64,000 bases of DNA from assembly GCA_963580285.1 (NCBI GenBank), contig OY757026.1, positions 50,877,143-50,941,142 of the forward strand. The letters are read 5' to 3'. Of this stretch, positions 9,296 to 19,759 are shown piece after piece. A program made the translations under genes and the position numbers. Positions within the stretch are counted from its first letter, which is position 1. Every line of letters begins with the position of its first letter. Below the pieces are notes generated by a model. It worked only from the letters and a program-made list of their open reading frames with translations. It made no database searches and was not told the origin of the DNA. This DNA comes from Lucinisca nassula (taxonomy: Eukaryota > Mollusca > Bivalvia > Lucinida > Lucinidae).

Positions 9296-10938
9296 TAGAT
9301 TACATGTGGGTTAATTGCGTCCCGCGAACCCGCATGCTGACAAGACGACCAAGGGTGATCTCTGACAGTAAAACGAGCAAATGTGGGGTAAGGCGCAAGA
9401 AAGGTCCAACACTGAACACAACATTAATTTGCTTCTGTAACATTTCACGGCGCACGCCCTGAAAGCAAACCTGAATTTTGTGCTCGGGACGGTTACGTGA
9501 AAATTATATAGAAGCACATTACACAAAGCACACAAAGAAAACGAACGGAAAAATAAATCGCTTGCTTATAAAAAAAAAAATAAGTCCACTTCGGGTGGAC
9601 GAGGTCGACGCGCTGGTGCACCTGTATTCTAACTGAGAAATTAATTAATGTCAACTATTTATGCTGACACTTTTTATCACAAATCGTACCACGATTTAAT
9701 TTCTGGATTCTTGAGACTATATCTCAGTCCAGTAAAATACAATTTTCTGAGGAGTTTGGTCTAGGTGGAATCTAGGCTTTTCTGCCTGTGGTAGGCATAT
9801 CGCCCGACGTTTGGTACCTGCTCATATTGAGCAGAGAGCAGAAGGTCGCTCCACATAACATGCCTGGAAATGACGATAATCAACTAAAATACGGTTCACG
9901 AAACGTATACACTACATCATGATCCCTGCACCGGAGAAGTAAGAATATATTCATGCATATACCGTTATTGTGCATGCGCCGATAAGACAAACAGGCTGAT
10001 CAGTGCATGCGACAATAAACGCGCAGCTGAACTCAGCTAGACTGTGCAAGAAAATATCAACAACCAGTGCTTAAAACCAAAATACACAAAATTTATGCTC
10101 CCTTACTTACTGAGTACTTCACAAATCAAATAATGCTCACTATAAGTGAGCAGAATACTCATTAAAGTCATGCTCACTACTTCAGCACAGGTAAGAGGCA
10201 ATTGAACAGACTGCGCTACCTGATCATTTGCCAATTAATGGAAAAAATGACAAAACTTAATCTCATATCCTTCTACGCGACACGGTCCACAAATATACCT
10301 GCTCACAATTTCATTACATTAACAACAGCTAGAAACTAAAACTGGGAAGATTTTTTACCTATTCTATACAACGCGTATCAGCATTTGATAGGGGACAACA
10401 CTTTCAAAAACATCAACAGATCTGCACTATTTGCCGTCAAATACGGAACTAACATCATTCTAATATTCGGTAGACGTAACGCTAGAACCGACCCTGCGAC
10501 GTTGGAGACGTTGCTGACGACATCCACGCCGCTAAGGCCATTTCAACGTGACGACAAAAACCAAAACTTATTATCCTACGTAATGCAGTACCCGCAAATC
10601 AAAATCACGTTATTTACATGTGCATACATATACAAGCAGATTTCTTAAACAGAAACGGCGTCGTTACAGAAAACGAACTCGTAACTCTTCCTGAACATAC
10701 ATGTAATTCTTCCTTCCTACACAACATGAACATTCCTGTAATACCAATTCATCACGGTTCACCATCACGGATAACCCGACACGTTCTTGTCTACGAGTTT
10801 ATCCTGATGATGAAGATACGGTTAAACCAGTCTTAAATTTTACGTCCCCTCAACACCTAATGTTATAAAGAGACGGGACTACGGTTTTCTAACAACCGGT
10901 AGTCAAAAGCTTTGGATCGAACAAGTGACCCGACGTTA
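9296..10938 (-). repeat. Right long arm: inverted copy of the LTR-like repeat
   Basis: This is the inverted counterpart of 4821-6536, matching in order from the 'acccacatgtaa' end near 9300 to 'gtcgggtcacttgttcgatc' near 10935. Genuine LTRs of one element lie in the same orientation, so this is either a solo LTR inserted backwards or one arm of an inverted duplication. The mirrored SINE-tail stretch at about 10835-10905 supports duplication of flanking DNA too. Confidence 0.7.
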
Positions 10939-11031
10939 ATAAATATATTCTATAAAAGGGTTCTATAAAACGTCTAAATAAATCCAGAAGGAGCGAGTGT
11001 CCAATCTTTACGTTTCACAAACATCCAGGGT

Positions 11032-11155
11032 CATACGGAGACATAACCTCGGTTTAAGGACTCGTATGAATTCTGGAGAAGCCCGGGATCGATCATGCGA
11101 TCCATGTTTATAAGGTGAGTAACATAATCACTACACCACGGAGCATTACGATAAC
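11032..11155 (-). mobile_element. S5 SINE, inverted copy
   Basis: On the minus strand it reads 'ccgtggtgtagtgattatg', a tRNA-like middle and 'gatcgatcccgggcttctcc', then the SINE body 'aaaccgaggttatgtctccg'. It is the same family as 1838-1985 but at a different site relative to the X and A repeats, so it is an independent insertion. Confidence 0.65.
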
Positions 11156-11375
11156 ACACCCGTGTGACACAGGGCATTTTACATATCTCCAAAATGGCTA
11201 CTTTTCCGATGAAAATTTGTGACACTTTTTTCATTTGAGGTGGTTATTACGAGTACCCACAAGCTATGTCTTGGAGCAAAAATAAGAAAAATAGCGTTTG
11301 CCCTCTTAAACCCCAGTTTTCTCTATATAAAGTGGGGTTAAGGGGGTGTTCATTTCACGGACTTGTTCACGTGAT
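11156..11375 (+). repeat. C repeat
   Basis: Landmarks: 'attacgataacacacccgtg' at the left, 'acgagtacccacaa', 'ccctcttaaaccccagttt', a TATA-like 'ctatataaagtgggg' and 'gtgttcatttcacgg'. The whole copy at 51.64-51.95 kb is inverted relative to this one. Confidence 0.65.
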
Positions 11376-11384
11376 GGCTTGTAA

Positions 11385-11935
11385 AATAAATTCAGAATAG
11401 GATTCATGCTCTATCTCTGGTCGGACACATCGGAGTCTAACTGTTGGTTTTCTTTTGCTCCAGCTTTTCAGTGGTTCTTGCTGTCGAGTCCTCATCGTTG
11501 TTTCATCTCTGTGGTTGTTTGATTATTTGTGTTCACGGAGATGATGCGCTGATGAGTTTGGAGGCCTTCACGCGGACTGAACAAATTATTTGTCTAAATC
11601 GCTGCTGAAATAAGGGCGAGGATTGTGGCCACGTAAAATCGATTTAAGCCCCCCAGTGGAATTCGTTTCCGTTGACCGTTCCAAGGCGGTTCTTCTGCCG
11701 CGGTTTATTTTTGTTATGGTTTGTCTTTGGGTGTTTGTGATGCTTATATTATTTTATTTTGGATAGCCTATTGGCCATTGTGGGAAAGTAACTGTCCTTT
11801 TGGCTTTCCGCTATTGATGTTTCCATTAGGTCTGTTGTTTCATGTTTGTGCTTCTTTCCCTTTGGTGTCTCTGATGGGAGGTGTGGGTTGATTGTATCGA
11901 TTCCTGATCATTGCCTTCACTTCTATTTCAGAAAG
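11385..11935 (-). repeat. A repeat, copy 4 (both halves, inverted)
   Basis: Complement of the long A repeat, without the G run: 'aagccccccagtggaattcg' spans the site in short form. It directly abuts the inverted X repeat, mirroring 1470-2345. Confidence 0.75.
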
Positions 11936-11939
11936 TTGG

Positions 11940-12265
11940 CGTATTCTAGGAAGGAAACCCCTCCAAAACGTACAAGCATGTTCATAAAAAATATAATACT
12001 AATCATACGTTAAACATACCGTCAAAGCTTCGGCGTTTGTCTCAATGTTGTGGGTATACCTTTACTTCTGACCTGCTGCTGACATTACGATAATTTTTCA
12101 GGGTATTTATATCTGTCGGCCCTACAGAAAAAGCATGCATACCCGTGCTAGCTCGAAAAAATTGTGAGAAGTATAAAACTGTCACCATTTTAACCATATA
12201 GCAAATTTCAAAAGAATATTGATCTCCGTTATAATTGCATTTCCTATGGAGAAAAAATTATGATA
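11940..12265 (-). repeat. X repeat, right copy (inverted)
   Basis: It matches 1470-1800 in reverse, including 'cgtcaaagcttcggcgtttg', 'gggtatttatatctg' and 'ttataattgcatttcc'. Small differences are frequent, so the duplication is not recent. Confidence 0.6.
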
Positions 12266-12272
12266 CTTCTCT

Positions 12273-12463
12273 CGGTTCTTTTTTTAACCTACGGACGGCG
12301 GCAATTTTATTATATTTATTTATTTATCAGATTTACAAATGTTCTACTGTGCTTTACTTTAATTTTCATATACTTACTCCGATACAGTAGAACATTTGTA
12401 AATCTAATAAATAAATAAATAGAATAAAATGGCCGCCGTCCGTAGGTTAAAAAAAGAACCGAA
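12273..12463. mobile_element. Foldback (MITE-like) element with ~75 bp arms
   Basis: The arms 'cggttctttttttaacctac' ... 'gatttacaaatgttctactg' and their complement at 12385-12463 pair over roughly 75 bases, leaving a short AT-rich centre. No open frame is present. One copy only in this window. Confidence 0.75.
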
Positions 12464-12562
12464 AATGATAGGGTCGCCTATGGCGGTAAATGAAAGGTCT
12501 CTAAATAGCGCTAATGACGTTAAAGGTTTATAAATGTTAAAATTGGCGTACAATGTCGGAAG

Positions 12563-12634
12563 GCCGCGGTGGCGTAATGGTTAGCACGTCTGCCCGGAAT
12601 GCAGGAGATCCGTGGTTCGAGTCCCGGTTGCGGT
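12563..12634 (+). tRNA. tRNA-like sequence (probably a SINE head or pseudogene)
   Basis: A 72 base cloverleaf can be drawn: acceptor 'gccgcgg' with 'ttgcggt' (all pairs, some G-U), D arm 'gcgt...gcac', perfect anticodon stem 'tctgc'/'gcagg' and T loop 'ttcgagt'. The anticodon loop is CCGGAAT, with C instead of the universal U33, and the T stem has two mismatches. Box A and box B are recognisable. An AT microsatellite begins 27 bases downstream. These defects favour a tRNA-derived SINE or pseudogene over a working tRNA. Confidence 0.6.
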
Positions 12635-12659
12635 GCGACCGATTTTTGCGCGCTAATTC

Positions 12660-12660
<1 letters not shown>

Positions 12661-12709
<49 letters not shown>
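12661..12709. repeat. (TA)n microsatellite
   Basis: An uninterrupted TA run just after the tRNA-like sequence; it may be the tail of that SINE. Confidence 0.95.
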
Positions 12710-12710
<1 letters not shown>

Positions 12711-13735
12711 CTGCATTAAGGAGAACACATGTACTATATTATCTGGAATAGGGTGACCGCAACATTAAGGGGAACAATGCTGGTCCCCCTAATGTTTCAA
12801 GCGCAAATATGAGAATACTCAATCCAGATAATAATAGTTTCTTTCAAGTTTCTGTTAAATAAGGATGGTTTATTAATATTTTTAAGTTTTTAATTACTTG
12901 TCCGTTGTGTTTTGGACAAAAAAGGGTCAGTTTTAGACAACCGCTATATATTGTGGAATATTTTATTTTCTTCATTAGGGCGTCCACAGAAAAAGTGCTT
13001 ATTCTACTGCTTTTTGACTATATATTCACACAAATATGTTTGAATGATGATATTCAATATGAGCATAAAGTTATTTAATATGTTATATCATGGAAAGCCC
13101 TTTGTTTAAAAAAGTCGACGTTTCTTGGGCCCTCACGGTTTGAATGCGGCGGGCTGGTCAACGAAAGTACATACCGGTATTTGCCGGACTGGTACCGGAT
13201 TTATGCAGATCTTGTTTTTTTTCCTTCAAGGAATATTTTTTTAACTTATTCTGTGTTGCTATATTTCTAATTTGACAATGAAGCACCCAATTTTAAACCT
13301 TCTCTTCAGAGTTTGCTTATCTCCGTCTAATAGTATTATACAGATCGCCAAAGTATCGTTACTGGCAGCGCCATACCGGCAAATACACCGACAAATTTCG
13401 GATACGCCATTTTCGAGAAAATACATGCCTGACAACTTCCCGTTGTAGAACAACAAACAGTAACTGTTTTGTCGATGAAACAGTTGTAGATCTTCTGAAT
13501 GCGTATGTTTTCTTATTGATAAAGGCAGATAGTCGATTTTCGTAGATTTATCAGGATAGTTGTGGCTTCGGGTCGGTTGATGGGTGGGGGGGGGGGGGGG
13601 GGGGGTAATTTGTTGATTTAATGCTGCCGTTATCAGGTTATGATCAGACGAAGGTGCAGGGCACAAAATAACTGTAATGGTTCATCCCTAATATTATATA
13701 GCCTTGGCTGAAAGATAGTTGGCTAGGATCCATGT
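12710..13735. other. No recognised gene; contains a G run
   Basis: Includes 'ggggaacaatgctggtcccc', a small hairpin related to the 'gttccccctaatgtc' repeats at 50.6 kb, and a long G run at about 13577-13604. A 135-codon minus-strand open frame (13259-13666) passes through the G run as poly-Pro and matches no family I know, so I leave it uncalled. Confidence 0.5.
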
Positions 13736-13739
13736 CCAT

Positions 13740-14095
13740 GTATTAGGTGAAGGCAGCAGGCAGAGTGTGATTTTTACCCGACATCTTACTGCCCCTGCCC
13801 ATCAGGGCTTGGAGAAATAGATGGGCTGCACGATGCTTCCACGCAGAGTTGATACCAACCGCACATTAGTACTGGTAATATGCTTAGAAGGTCTAAGCCT
13901 GCCCAGGAAAACTGCTGCGAGTCGGGCCCGTCCATGCATATAAACCATATTGGTTTTATTGGGCGGCAGGGATTGAGATGTCATTTCATCTCAATGTCGG
14001 GTAAAAGTCCCACAAAACTGGAAGCAACGTCTCCAAAATGACCTAAACTATGTTGGCGGGGACGTTAAACCTCAAATCAAACAAAACCCGACATC
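13740..14095 (-). repeat. B repeat, inverted copy
   Basis: A ~310 base dispersed repeat with 'gaggtttaacgtccccg', 'gagacgttgcttccaattt', 'gggacttttacccgacattg', 'gacatctcaatccctgccgc' and 'gcgtggaagca' in order on the minus strand. Copies on the plus strand are at 47.6 and 52.6 kb. No coding potential. Confidence 0.7.
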
Positions 14096-14281
14096 TTAAT
14101 ACAGTACACTCGGCGTGTAGTACAACACGTTAGACGATCACATGCACCCATTTAAAGATTTTTTTTTTATTGTTGTGCACACGTTAATCCGAATAAAAAC
14201 AAAAAACGTAAATATCAGCATATGAATGTAAAATATAAATGTCCGGAACGCAGAACTCTCATGTATGGGAGTACAGTCGAG

Positions 14282-14671
14282 TAAGGCTGCCACTATTAAT
14301 CGGATAATCGATTAATTGATTGATACATTCAAGAAATATGATTATCGATACTGATTTTTCGTAATCGATTATTTTTATTAGTAGAATTTACCAGCCAAAG
14401 ATGTTTCTTAAATAGCTGGATGAGTGGAAAACAGTGCAGATCCTGGTGAGAAGCCACGTTCTGCGGCGTCTCATCTGGGTCTACACTGTTTGCTCCGGCC
14501 TGTCTGGGCAAAACCCTAGAGTGAAGTTCAACACATGGTAAGAGTCATGTTCAGCCAGAAAGCCAGACAGGTAACATTGTGACAAAATCTTCAGTGATTA
14601 CTAATCGATTATTGATCGGAATGACAAGACTGATAATCGATTATCATTTCAGCTCCGATTAGCCAGCCCTA
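14282..14671. mobile_element. M1 MITE, copy 1
   Basis: A 390 base element with inverted ends: 'taaggctgccactattaatc' at the left and the complement of 'gattagccagccctac' at the right, each followed inward by 'ataatcgatta'. TA at both ends suggests a TA target duplication, as used by Tc1/mariner-type elements. A hairpin element lies in its centre (about 14425-14497). Other copies: 24502-25682 (split) and 29650-30033. Confidence 0.75.
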
Positions 14672-14689
14672 CAGTCGAGTCCATTAACA

Positions 14690-15385
14690 TTGGGTAGCCG
14701 TTAATTTTGTGCACCCTGCATTCTAGTTTTCAGTATCTTTATCCCTCATAATTTCTTCCACCACCACCAGCGCATCGGCGTTACGTTTTAACTTAGCCTT
14801 GAAAAGATGGAGTTGCACGTGCAGATGTGACAGTTTTGCAGAATTTTTCAATTTTGTCAAATTGTGAAAAGACCGAAAATATCCAAGCCAAACTTTGAAA
14901 GACTGAGTTTAAAAATAGGCAAAGGGACAAACATTTTGTATGTAATTTTCCTGCATCTAACAACATTACAGAATATCTAATATACAACTTGTTTGAGTCA
15001 ACCTTCGTGTTCAATCAGCTCAAAACAGTTAATATGCGCAGTGTTAGGCGACAGAATTTGTAATTCAGTTTCAAGGGGGTATCCCTTTTCTTAGCATTAA
15101 TTTTCCTGCCTGTTAAAGCTTCAGAGGCCAGTTTCTATTGCAGTTGGTAGATAGGACAGTATTGCAATCGTTTTGATTGTGAGTTTTTGATTGGTTGTTT
15201 CCACAAAGTCACACATAGCTATCAAAACTTTATGTGCACAATGTTACCGGACTACACCGTAACTCGGCGTGTTGGTTATTTCGTCGACTGTCACAGGAAA
15301 AATCACAGAAGCCAAGCAAATTATTTGCATGCAAAACGCGTAAAACTTTAATGGGTGTGCCTCAGTGCGTAAATTTAACAGAACG
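14690..15385. other. No recognised feature
   Basis: Apparently unique sequence in this window with short open frames only and no splice-flanked candidate exon. Confidence 0.45.
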
Positions 15386-15639
15386 GACCTAATTACCGGA
15401 ACGGACCCATTTCTACCCAGATTCCCTCCTATTTTAGGATATTTTGATAATATACAAATTGCTTACACTGCTGTTAAAGTTAGCTACATTCTGCATGCAT
15501 CTTTTCATGCAAATTTGGTCGCATTGGGAATATGTTCCAGTACACCATTTAGACTTGACTCAGTGAAGCAGAGAAAAAAGATGTGCCATATTTTCTGGTT
15601 CTAGAAATATTACATGGAGTTTAACAGCCCAGTCAACAT

Positions 15640-15800
15640 GGTCATGTAAAGTCCGTTAGTTTACCTATCTACACTTTTCCTGGGCCCACTTACATGTATG
15701 CATAAGTGGTTAACAAGTAAAGTGTGCATTCTTTCACCAGAAACTGACAGAGCTGTCCTTTCTTGACTCAGAGGAACAGAGGAAATAGTACTTTCTGAAT
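15640..15800 (-). mobile_element. S3 SINE fragment
   Basis: It carries 'ctacctatctacacttttcc', 'gtgtgcattctttcaccag' and 'aactgacagagctgtcc', matching the S3 body but lacking the tRNA-like head. Confidence 0.5.
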
Positions 15801-15836
15801 CTAAGATAATTACTAGAGTTAACAATGTTAAGGTCA

Positions 15837-16085
15837 TATCAAGCCAGTCACTCTACCTATCCACACTTTTTCTGGGCCAGCTTATGCTAATGCAGTTAAC
15901 CGGTATTGTTACAATCTGTCGCCAGATTCTGACAACTGCCCTTCTTGGCTCAGCAAAACAAAGAGAATAGCTGTTCTGTTAAAAATATATTTCATGATCC
16001 ATCCTCCAAACAGATCTACCAAATAGCTAACCTTCTGATCACCAGTCTGATGCGCATCCGACTGAACTACCAAGGCAGACATTGA
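15837..16085 (-). mobile_element. S3 SINE
   Basis: Same body as the preceding fragment, with a head on the minus strand resembling tRNA ('gtagttcagtcggatgcgc' at about 16055-16073) and a degraded box B. Other copies: 31945-32205 and the split copy at 39956-43346. Confidence 0.6.
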
Positions 16086-16252
16086 GTGCACTGATTGACA
16101 TTATTGTGAACTTAAACCCGTATTTCAAATGGGACAATTCTTTTACGAAAAGGGGCATTCAGAATATAGTTAACAATGACAGCAGTGTAAGTAGACTGTA
16201 TATTATGGAAATATCCCAAAAATAGGGAGAAACCTGGGTAGAAATGGGTCTA

Positions 16253-16590
16253 TCTATCTATCTACTGATACTGCGTCGGTCACATTTGACCATTACCGCA
16301 GGTGTACATTTCATACACTCCAGGTTTTGCAGGATGAAAGCCTACACAGTAATCATGTAATTACGGTAGGGATCTTTAACCTGCACAGGGTATGGTTCTC
16401 CCTGCACAGGGGGCCTCCAGTTAACGTCCCGATCCGAAGGACGGTGCACTTTATGGCATTCATCCCTGCAAATGATGCCAATGGAGCGTGTTCGGACACC
16501 GAAATTTTATCGCCGCTGCAGGGGATCGAACCCGGGACCTCTAGCATCAGAGGCAAGTGCACTAACCACTGAGCTATCACGCTCCTTTCC
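16253..16590 (-). mobile_element. S4 SINE with tRNA-like head
   Basis: The minus-strand head at 16513-16585 reads 'gatagctcagtggttagtgc', an anticodon-like loop 'ctctgat' (CTG) and 'gggttcgatcccc', so box A and box B are intact. The body contains 'gttaacgtcccgatccgaag', a phrase common in invertebrate SINEs. Acceptor and anticodon stems are mispaired, so it is not a tRNA gene. Confidence 0.7.
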
Positions 16591-16769
16591 GGTTCGTTCC
16601 GGTAATTAGCATTCCGGTAAATTTATGCACCTGATGTGCGTGAAATCGCTTGGAACGTGGAGCAGTATATGCGAGTCCACACAACAGTGGCATGGAAAGG
16701 ATTAGCAGTTAGAGCTTGGAAGGGATTAAAAATCAATACTACACAACAACTTTCCAAGTTGACATGGCA

Positions 16770-17280
16770 GATGGATGACAAAACTCTTTTCATGACCATT
16801 AATTATAAGAGTTGTATAGATTGACTGGCAAACAATGTAGACCCTGATCAGACTGGTTTCATTGTGATGACCTGTGCAAGAATGAGAAATAGGTTGTGGA
16901 TACAGATACCACTAGATAGCAAAGGGTCATTTGCAGTATCAGGGTGCAGGTTCCGTACCCAGATATTAAACCTGGTGGCTCAGATGCCCCTTTCACATTG
17001 ACAGGTAGATACTGACCAGTATAGGGGTGTAAAAATAATAATAATAAAATAAAATTGCGTGAACAAAAGGTATATTCAGGAGATAGTCATCCCCATAACA
17101 AATACATGCCTTATTTTGTGGGGTGGGCCATACTGGGGTGGTTTTATGGCCCTTACAATATAATTTCACTCATATTGAGCAGATCGTTAAAGGAGCAGTC
17201 TGATCAGGGTCTACATTGTTTGCCAGTCAATCTATACAACTCTTATAATTAATGGTCATGAAAAGAGTTTGTCATCCATC
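16770..17280. mobile_element. Foldback element with ~85 bp arms
   Basis: The left arm 16770-16855 ('gatggatgacaaaactc', 'tataagagttgtatagattg', 'gcaaacaatgtagaccc') is matched by its complement at 17196-17280. The ~340 base centre has no clear coding frame. The innermost part of the arms is the common hairpin-MITE sequence. Confidence 0.7.
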
Positions 17281-17289
17281 TCAAAATGG

Positions 17290-18290
17290 ACCATCTGGGA
17301 ATATATTCTCCTGATTAGGAGATTTCATACACTGCAGCAGCATATTGTACTCCTAAGTTATCATGTGCAAACAATCCTTTTAAGAACATTGTTTTACCAT
17401 ATTGATCCCAAGTATTGGGACAGACAGTTCTATCCGAACCATGGAACCCAGATCAGACTGGTCCAGGGCCAACACTGCTTGTCGCCCCATCTGCACCCAT
17501 GAGTTTGTCATAACATCATAAGCCCTCACAGTGTGTGAATTCTTAGGACCTTTATGCACTAGTCATTTACGTTGATGGATGGGGGATAGCAGGGCTAATG
17601 AGCAGGGTACTTAACCTCTGTGTTCCCCTGCAGTGACTGGTTAATGCAGGGGTTTTGATATTATGAAATATATCCCCAGTGGAATTAACTGTTATAAACA
17701 GTGGGGCTGTGACATTCTGGAGGTCCCCACAGTGCAGGACTTCTAGCAGGGCTGTGAAAAGTCTTAGTCCCCGCTATTCCCCGTAGGTGTGTGTGGGGGT
17801 GTTGGGCAGTGGTTACAAATGACTGACCATGCATTGTTGCAATATGAATCCCTATTGTGATTACAATGCCAGAGCACATTGTGCCCTTTGCAGGGTTCTC
17901 ACTAGGATTTTGAAAATTGGAGTAAAAATGCTGTCTCCAGAAAAAGTTGTAGTTTTACCCTACTTTTCTATTGAGACTTTCCAAAAAGTTGGATTCAGGA
18001 GTAAATTCAGCCAAATTTGGAGTTAACAAGAAGTACAAAAATTGTAAGTTAATAATTAATTTCTTTAATACATCATTGATTTATCGTAGTGAAGAGACAG
18101 TCCTAACCAAACTGTCCAGACTCATATCAAACTGCTAAGGTGATCCTCCTTGTGATGTAAATAAATTCTGAAAAGTTAGATCCTCTGGATTCAGTTGAGA
18201 TGTTTATATTACAACATCAGCGTATGTTGTGAACCATAACCTCTTCTGGTCCAAAATTGCTGCATGTAGATTTTTTTTTACCCTAATGGT
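17290..18290. other. No recognised gene
   Basis: Short open frames only. 'ccccagtggaattaac' and 'cccccacagtgcagg' phrases occur around 17670-17740 but form no repeat I can place. Confidence 0.45.
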
Positions 18291-18304
18291 CCTAATCATT
18301 CAGA

Positions 18305-18372
18305 CAGATGGTGCAGACCCTGATCAGATTGTTCCAAAGGGAGCATCCTGATCAGTGTCTACATTGTCAGTC
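18305..18372. repeat. Degenerate hairpin MITE-like element
   Basis: 'gtgcagaccctgatcag' faces 'ctgatcagtgtctacattgt', a weaker member of the family at 3095-3162. Confidence 0.45.
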
Positions 18373-18415
18373 ACTATGTCTGTTTTGCCCTGATATGTCA
18401 TGAAAGGATTTTGTC

Positions 18416-18649
18416 AACGGGCCTCCGTGGCCTAGTGGATAAGAGTGCTGACTCTTAGTCATTAGGTCTCTCACCGCCGTGGGTTCGAGCCTTGCTCGGA
18501 TCACGTGTGAGAAGCCAAGTTCTGCAACGGAAGGTCAGGTGGTTTTTCTCCGGGTACTCCGGTTTTCGCCCACCTCTGATTAACGATCGGCTCGATATGA
18601 GTGAAATAATCTTGAAAGGGCCGTAAAACCCAAACCAAAAATAAAAAAA
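18416..18649 (+). mobile_element. S1 SINE with perfect target duplication
   Basis: Flanked by the 13 base direct repeat 'aaaggattttgtc' (18403-18415 and 18650-18662). The head 'gcctccgtggcctagtggat' with 'gggttcgagcc' resembles a class II (Leu/Ser type) tRNA with a long variable arm and supplies box A and B for RNA polymerase III. The body includes 'ctccgggtactccggtttt' and 'atatgagtgaaataatc', and it ends in an A-rich tail. The perfect duplication suggests a relatively recent insertion. A second copy is the split one at 46144-48642. Confidence 0.85.
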
Positions 18650-18748
18650 AAAGGATTTTGTCGGATGAACAGCGGCTAGCCCTGAAGTTGTCCCAATTAT
18701 GAAGATCCCTATGATAGTACTCTACCCACGTTTTCTCCGCAGGGACTA

Positions 18749-19679
18749 TGTACCAAAATCCCCTTCCCTCGGGCCCCAATCTGCCGCTAGGGTCAAAATT
18801 TTACTTGTATTTTATTCTGCTAATCATACCCTTCAATTTGATATGCAACATGACTATGTTTAAAAAATTCTTAAATTTTGACCCTTTGACCCCTCCCTAA
18901 GGGCCCCAATCTGACCCCAGAGTCAAACTTTTACTTATATTGTATTCTACTAATCATACTCCTCCATATGATAATATCCCACATGACTATTTTGAAAAAT
19001 TTCAAATTTGACCCCCTCCTCCCCCGACCCCCCAAGTGTGACCCCGTGGGGCATGACCCAGGGGTCGCAGCCAAAATCCTGTTCAATATGTTTTACATAT
19101 TTCATTAATAATTACTTATGCAAAGTTTGGTTGCAAAATCTATAAAATTGACTTTGTATTTGAATTTTATTGGTATTTGTCCTTTTGACCCCTCTCGAAG
19201 GCCATGAGGGTGGGGCCCAAAGGTAAATGTGCCGTTGCGCGAGCCACTCATGTAAGCAACCTGCACACCAAATTTGGTTGGATTCCAATCAGCGGTTTAG
19301 GAGGAGATAGCCGGACAGACGTATGGACAGAAAGAGAGTCAGCCGATAACAATATCTTCGAAAAACGTGGGGATAATTACAAAGTCTGTTTTAATAGATT
19401 TTGATACCAAACATTGCAGAAGTAATAATTAGTAGTGTAAAACATATTGAATGTGGCATATCAAAATGAAGGGGATGATTAGTAGAGTGTAATGCAGATA
19501 AAATTTTAACCCTAGGGTCAGATTGGGGACCTAAGGGGGGGTCAAAAGGTCAAAATTTAAGTTTTTCCGAACATGGTCATGTGGCATATCAAATTGAATG
19601 GGAAAACTCATAGAATATTATACAAGTAAAAGTTTGATCCTAGGGGCAGATTCGGGCTCGGGAAGGGGATTTTGGTACA
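18749..19679. mobile_element. Long inverted-repeat element
   Basis: The left arm begins 'gtaccaaaatccccttccc' and runs to 'gcaaaatctataaaattgac' (19151). The right arm, 19389-19679, is its shortened complement, from 'agattttgataccaaac' to 'ggaaggggattttggtac'. Between them lies 'ggacagacgtatggacag', a tract seen at the end of several arrays here. Single-arm relatives lie at 23460-24125 and 27715-28160. Confidence 0.6.
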
Positions 19680-19759
19680 AATGTAGTTAGACCATGTGGA
19701 GAAAACATTGGGATTTGCAATGGCACACCATCGACTGCATTCTAGTTATCCCCATGCTT

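Larger units (their letters stand above)
15389..16609. mobile_element. TIR element with SINEs inserted inside and within its right terminal repeat
   Basis: Left end 'ctaattaccggaacgga' then 'cccatttctacccag' and ~60 more bases reappear inverted at the right: inner part at 16170-16252 and outermost part 'cgttccggtaattag' at 16595-16609. The two right-hand pieces are separated by an S4 SINE (about 16253-16590), which therefore landed in the terminal repeat. S3 SINE copies lie inside. No transposase frame survives, so it is probably non-autonomous. Confidence 0.65.

Noticed and set aside
12563..12634. Functional tRNA gene
   Set aside because: C33 instead of U33 and two T-stem mismatches point to a SINE head or pseudogene.
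13259..13666. 135-codon minus-strand open frame
   Set aside because: It passes through a G run that reads as poly-Pro, has no recognisable motif or splice context, and may exist by chance.
18416..18500. Functional class II tRNA gene
   Set aside because: It is the head of a SINE with an A-rich tail and perfect target duplications.
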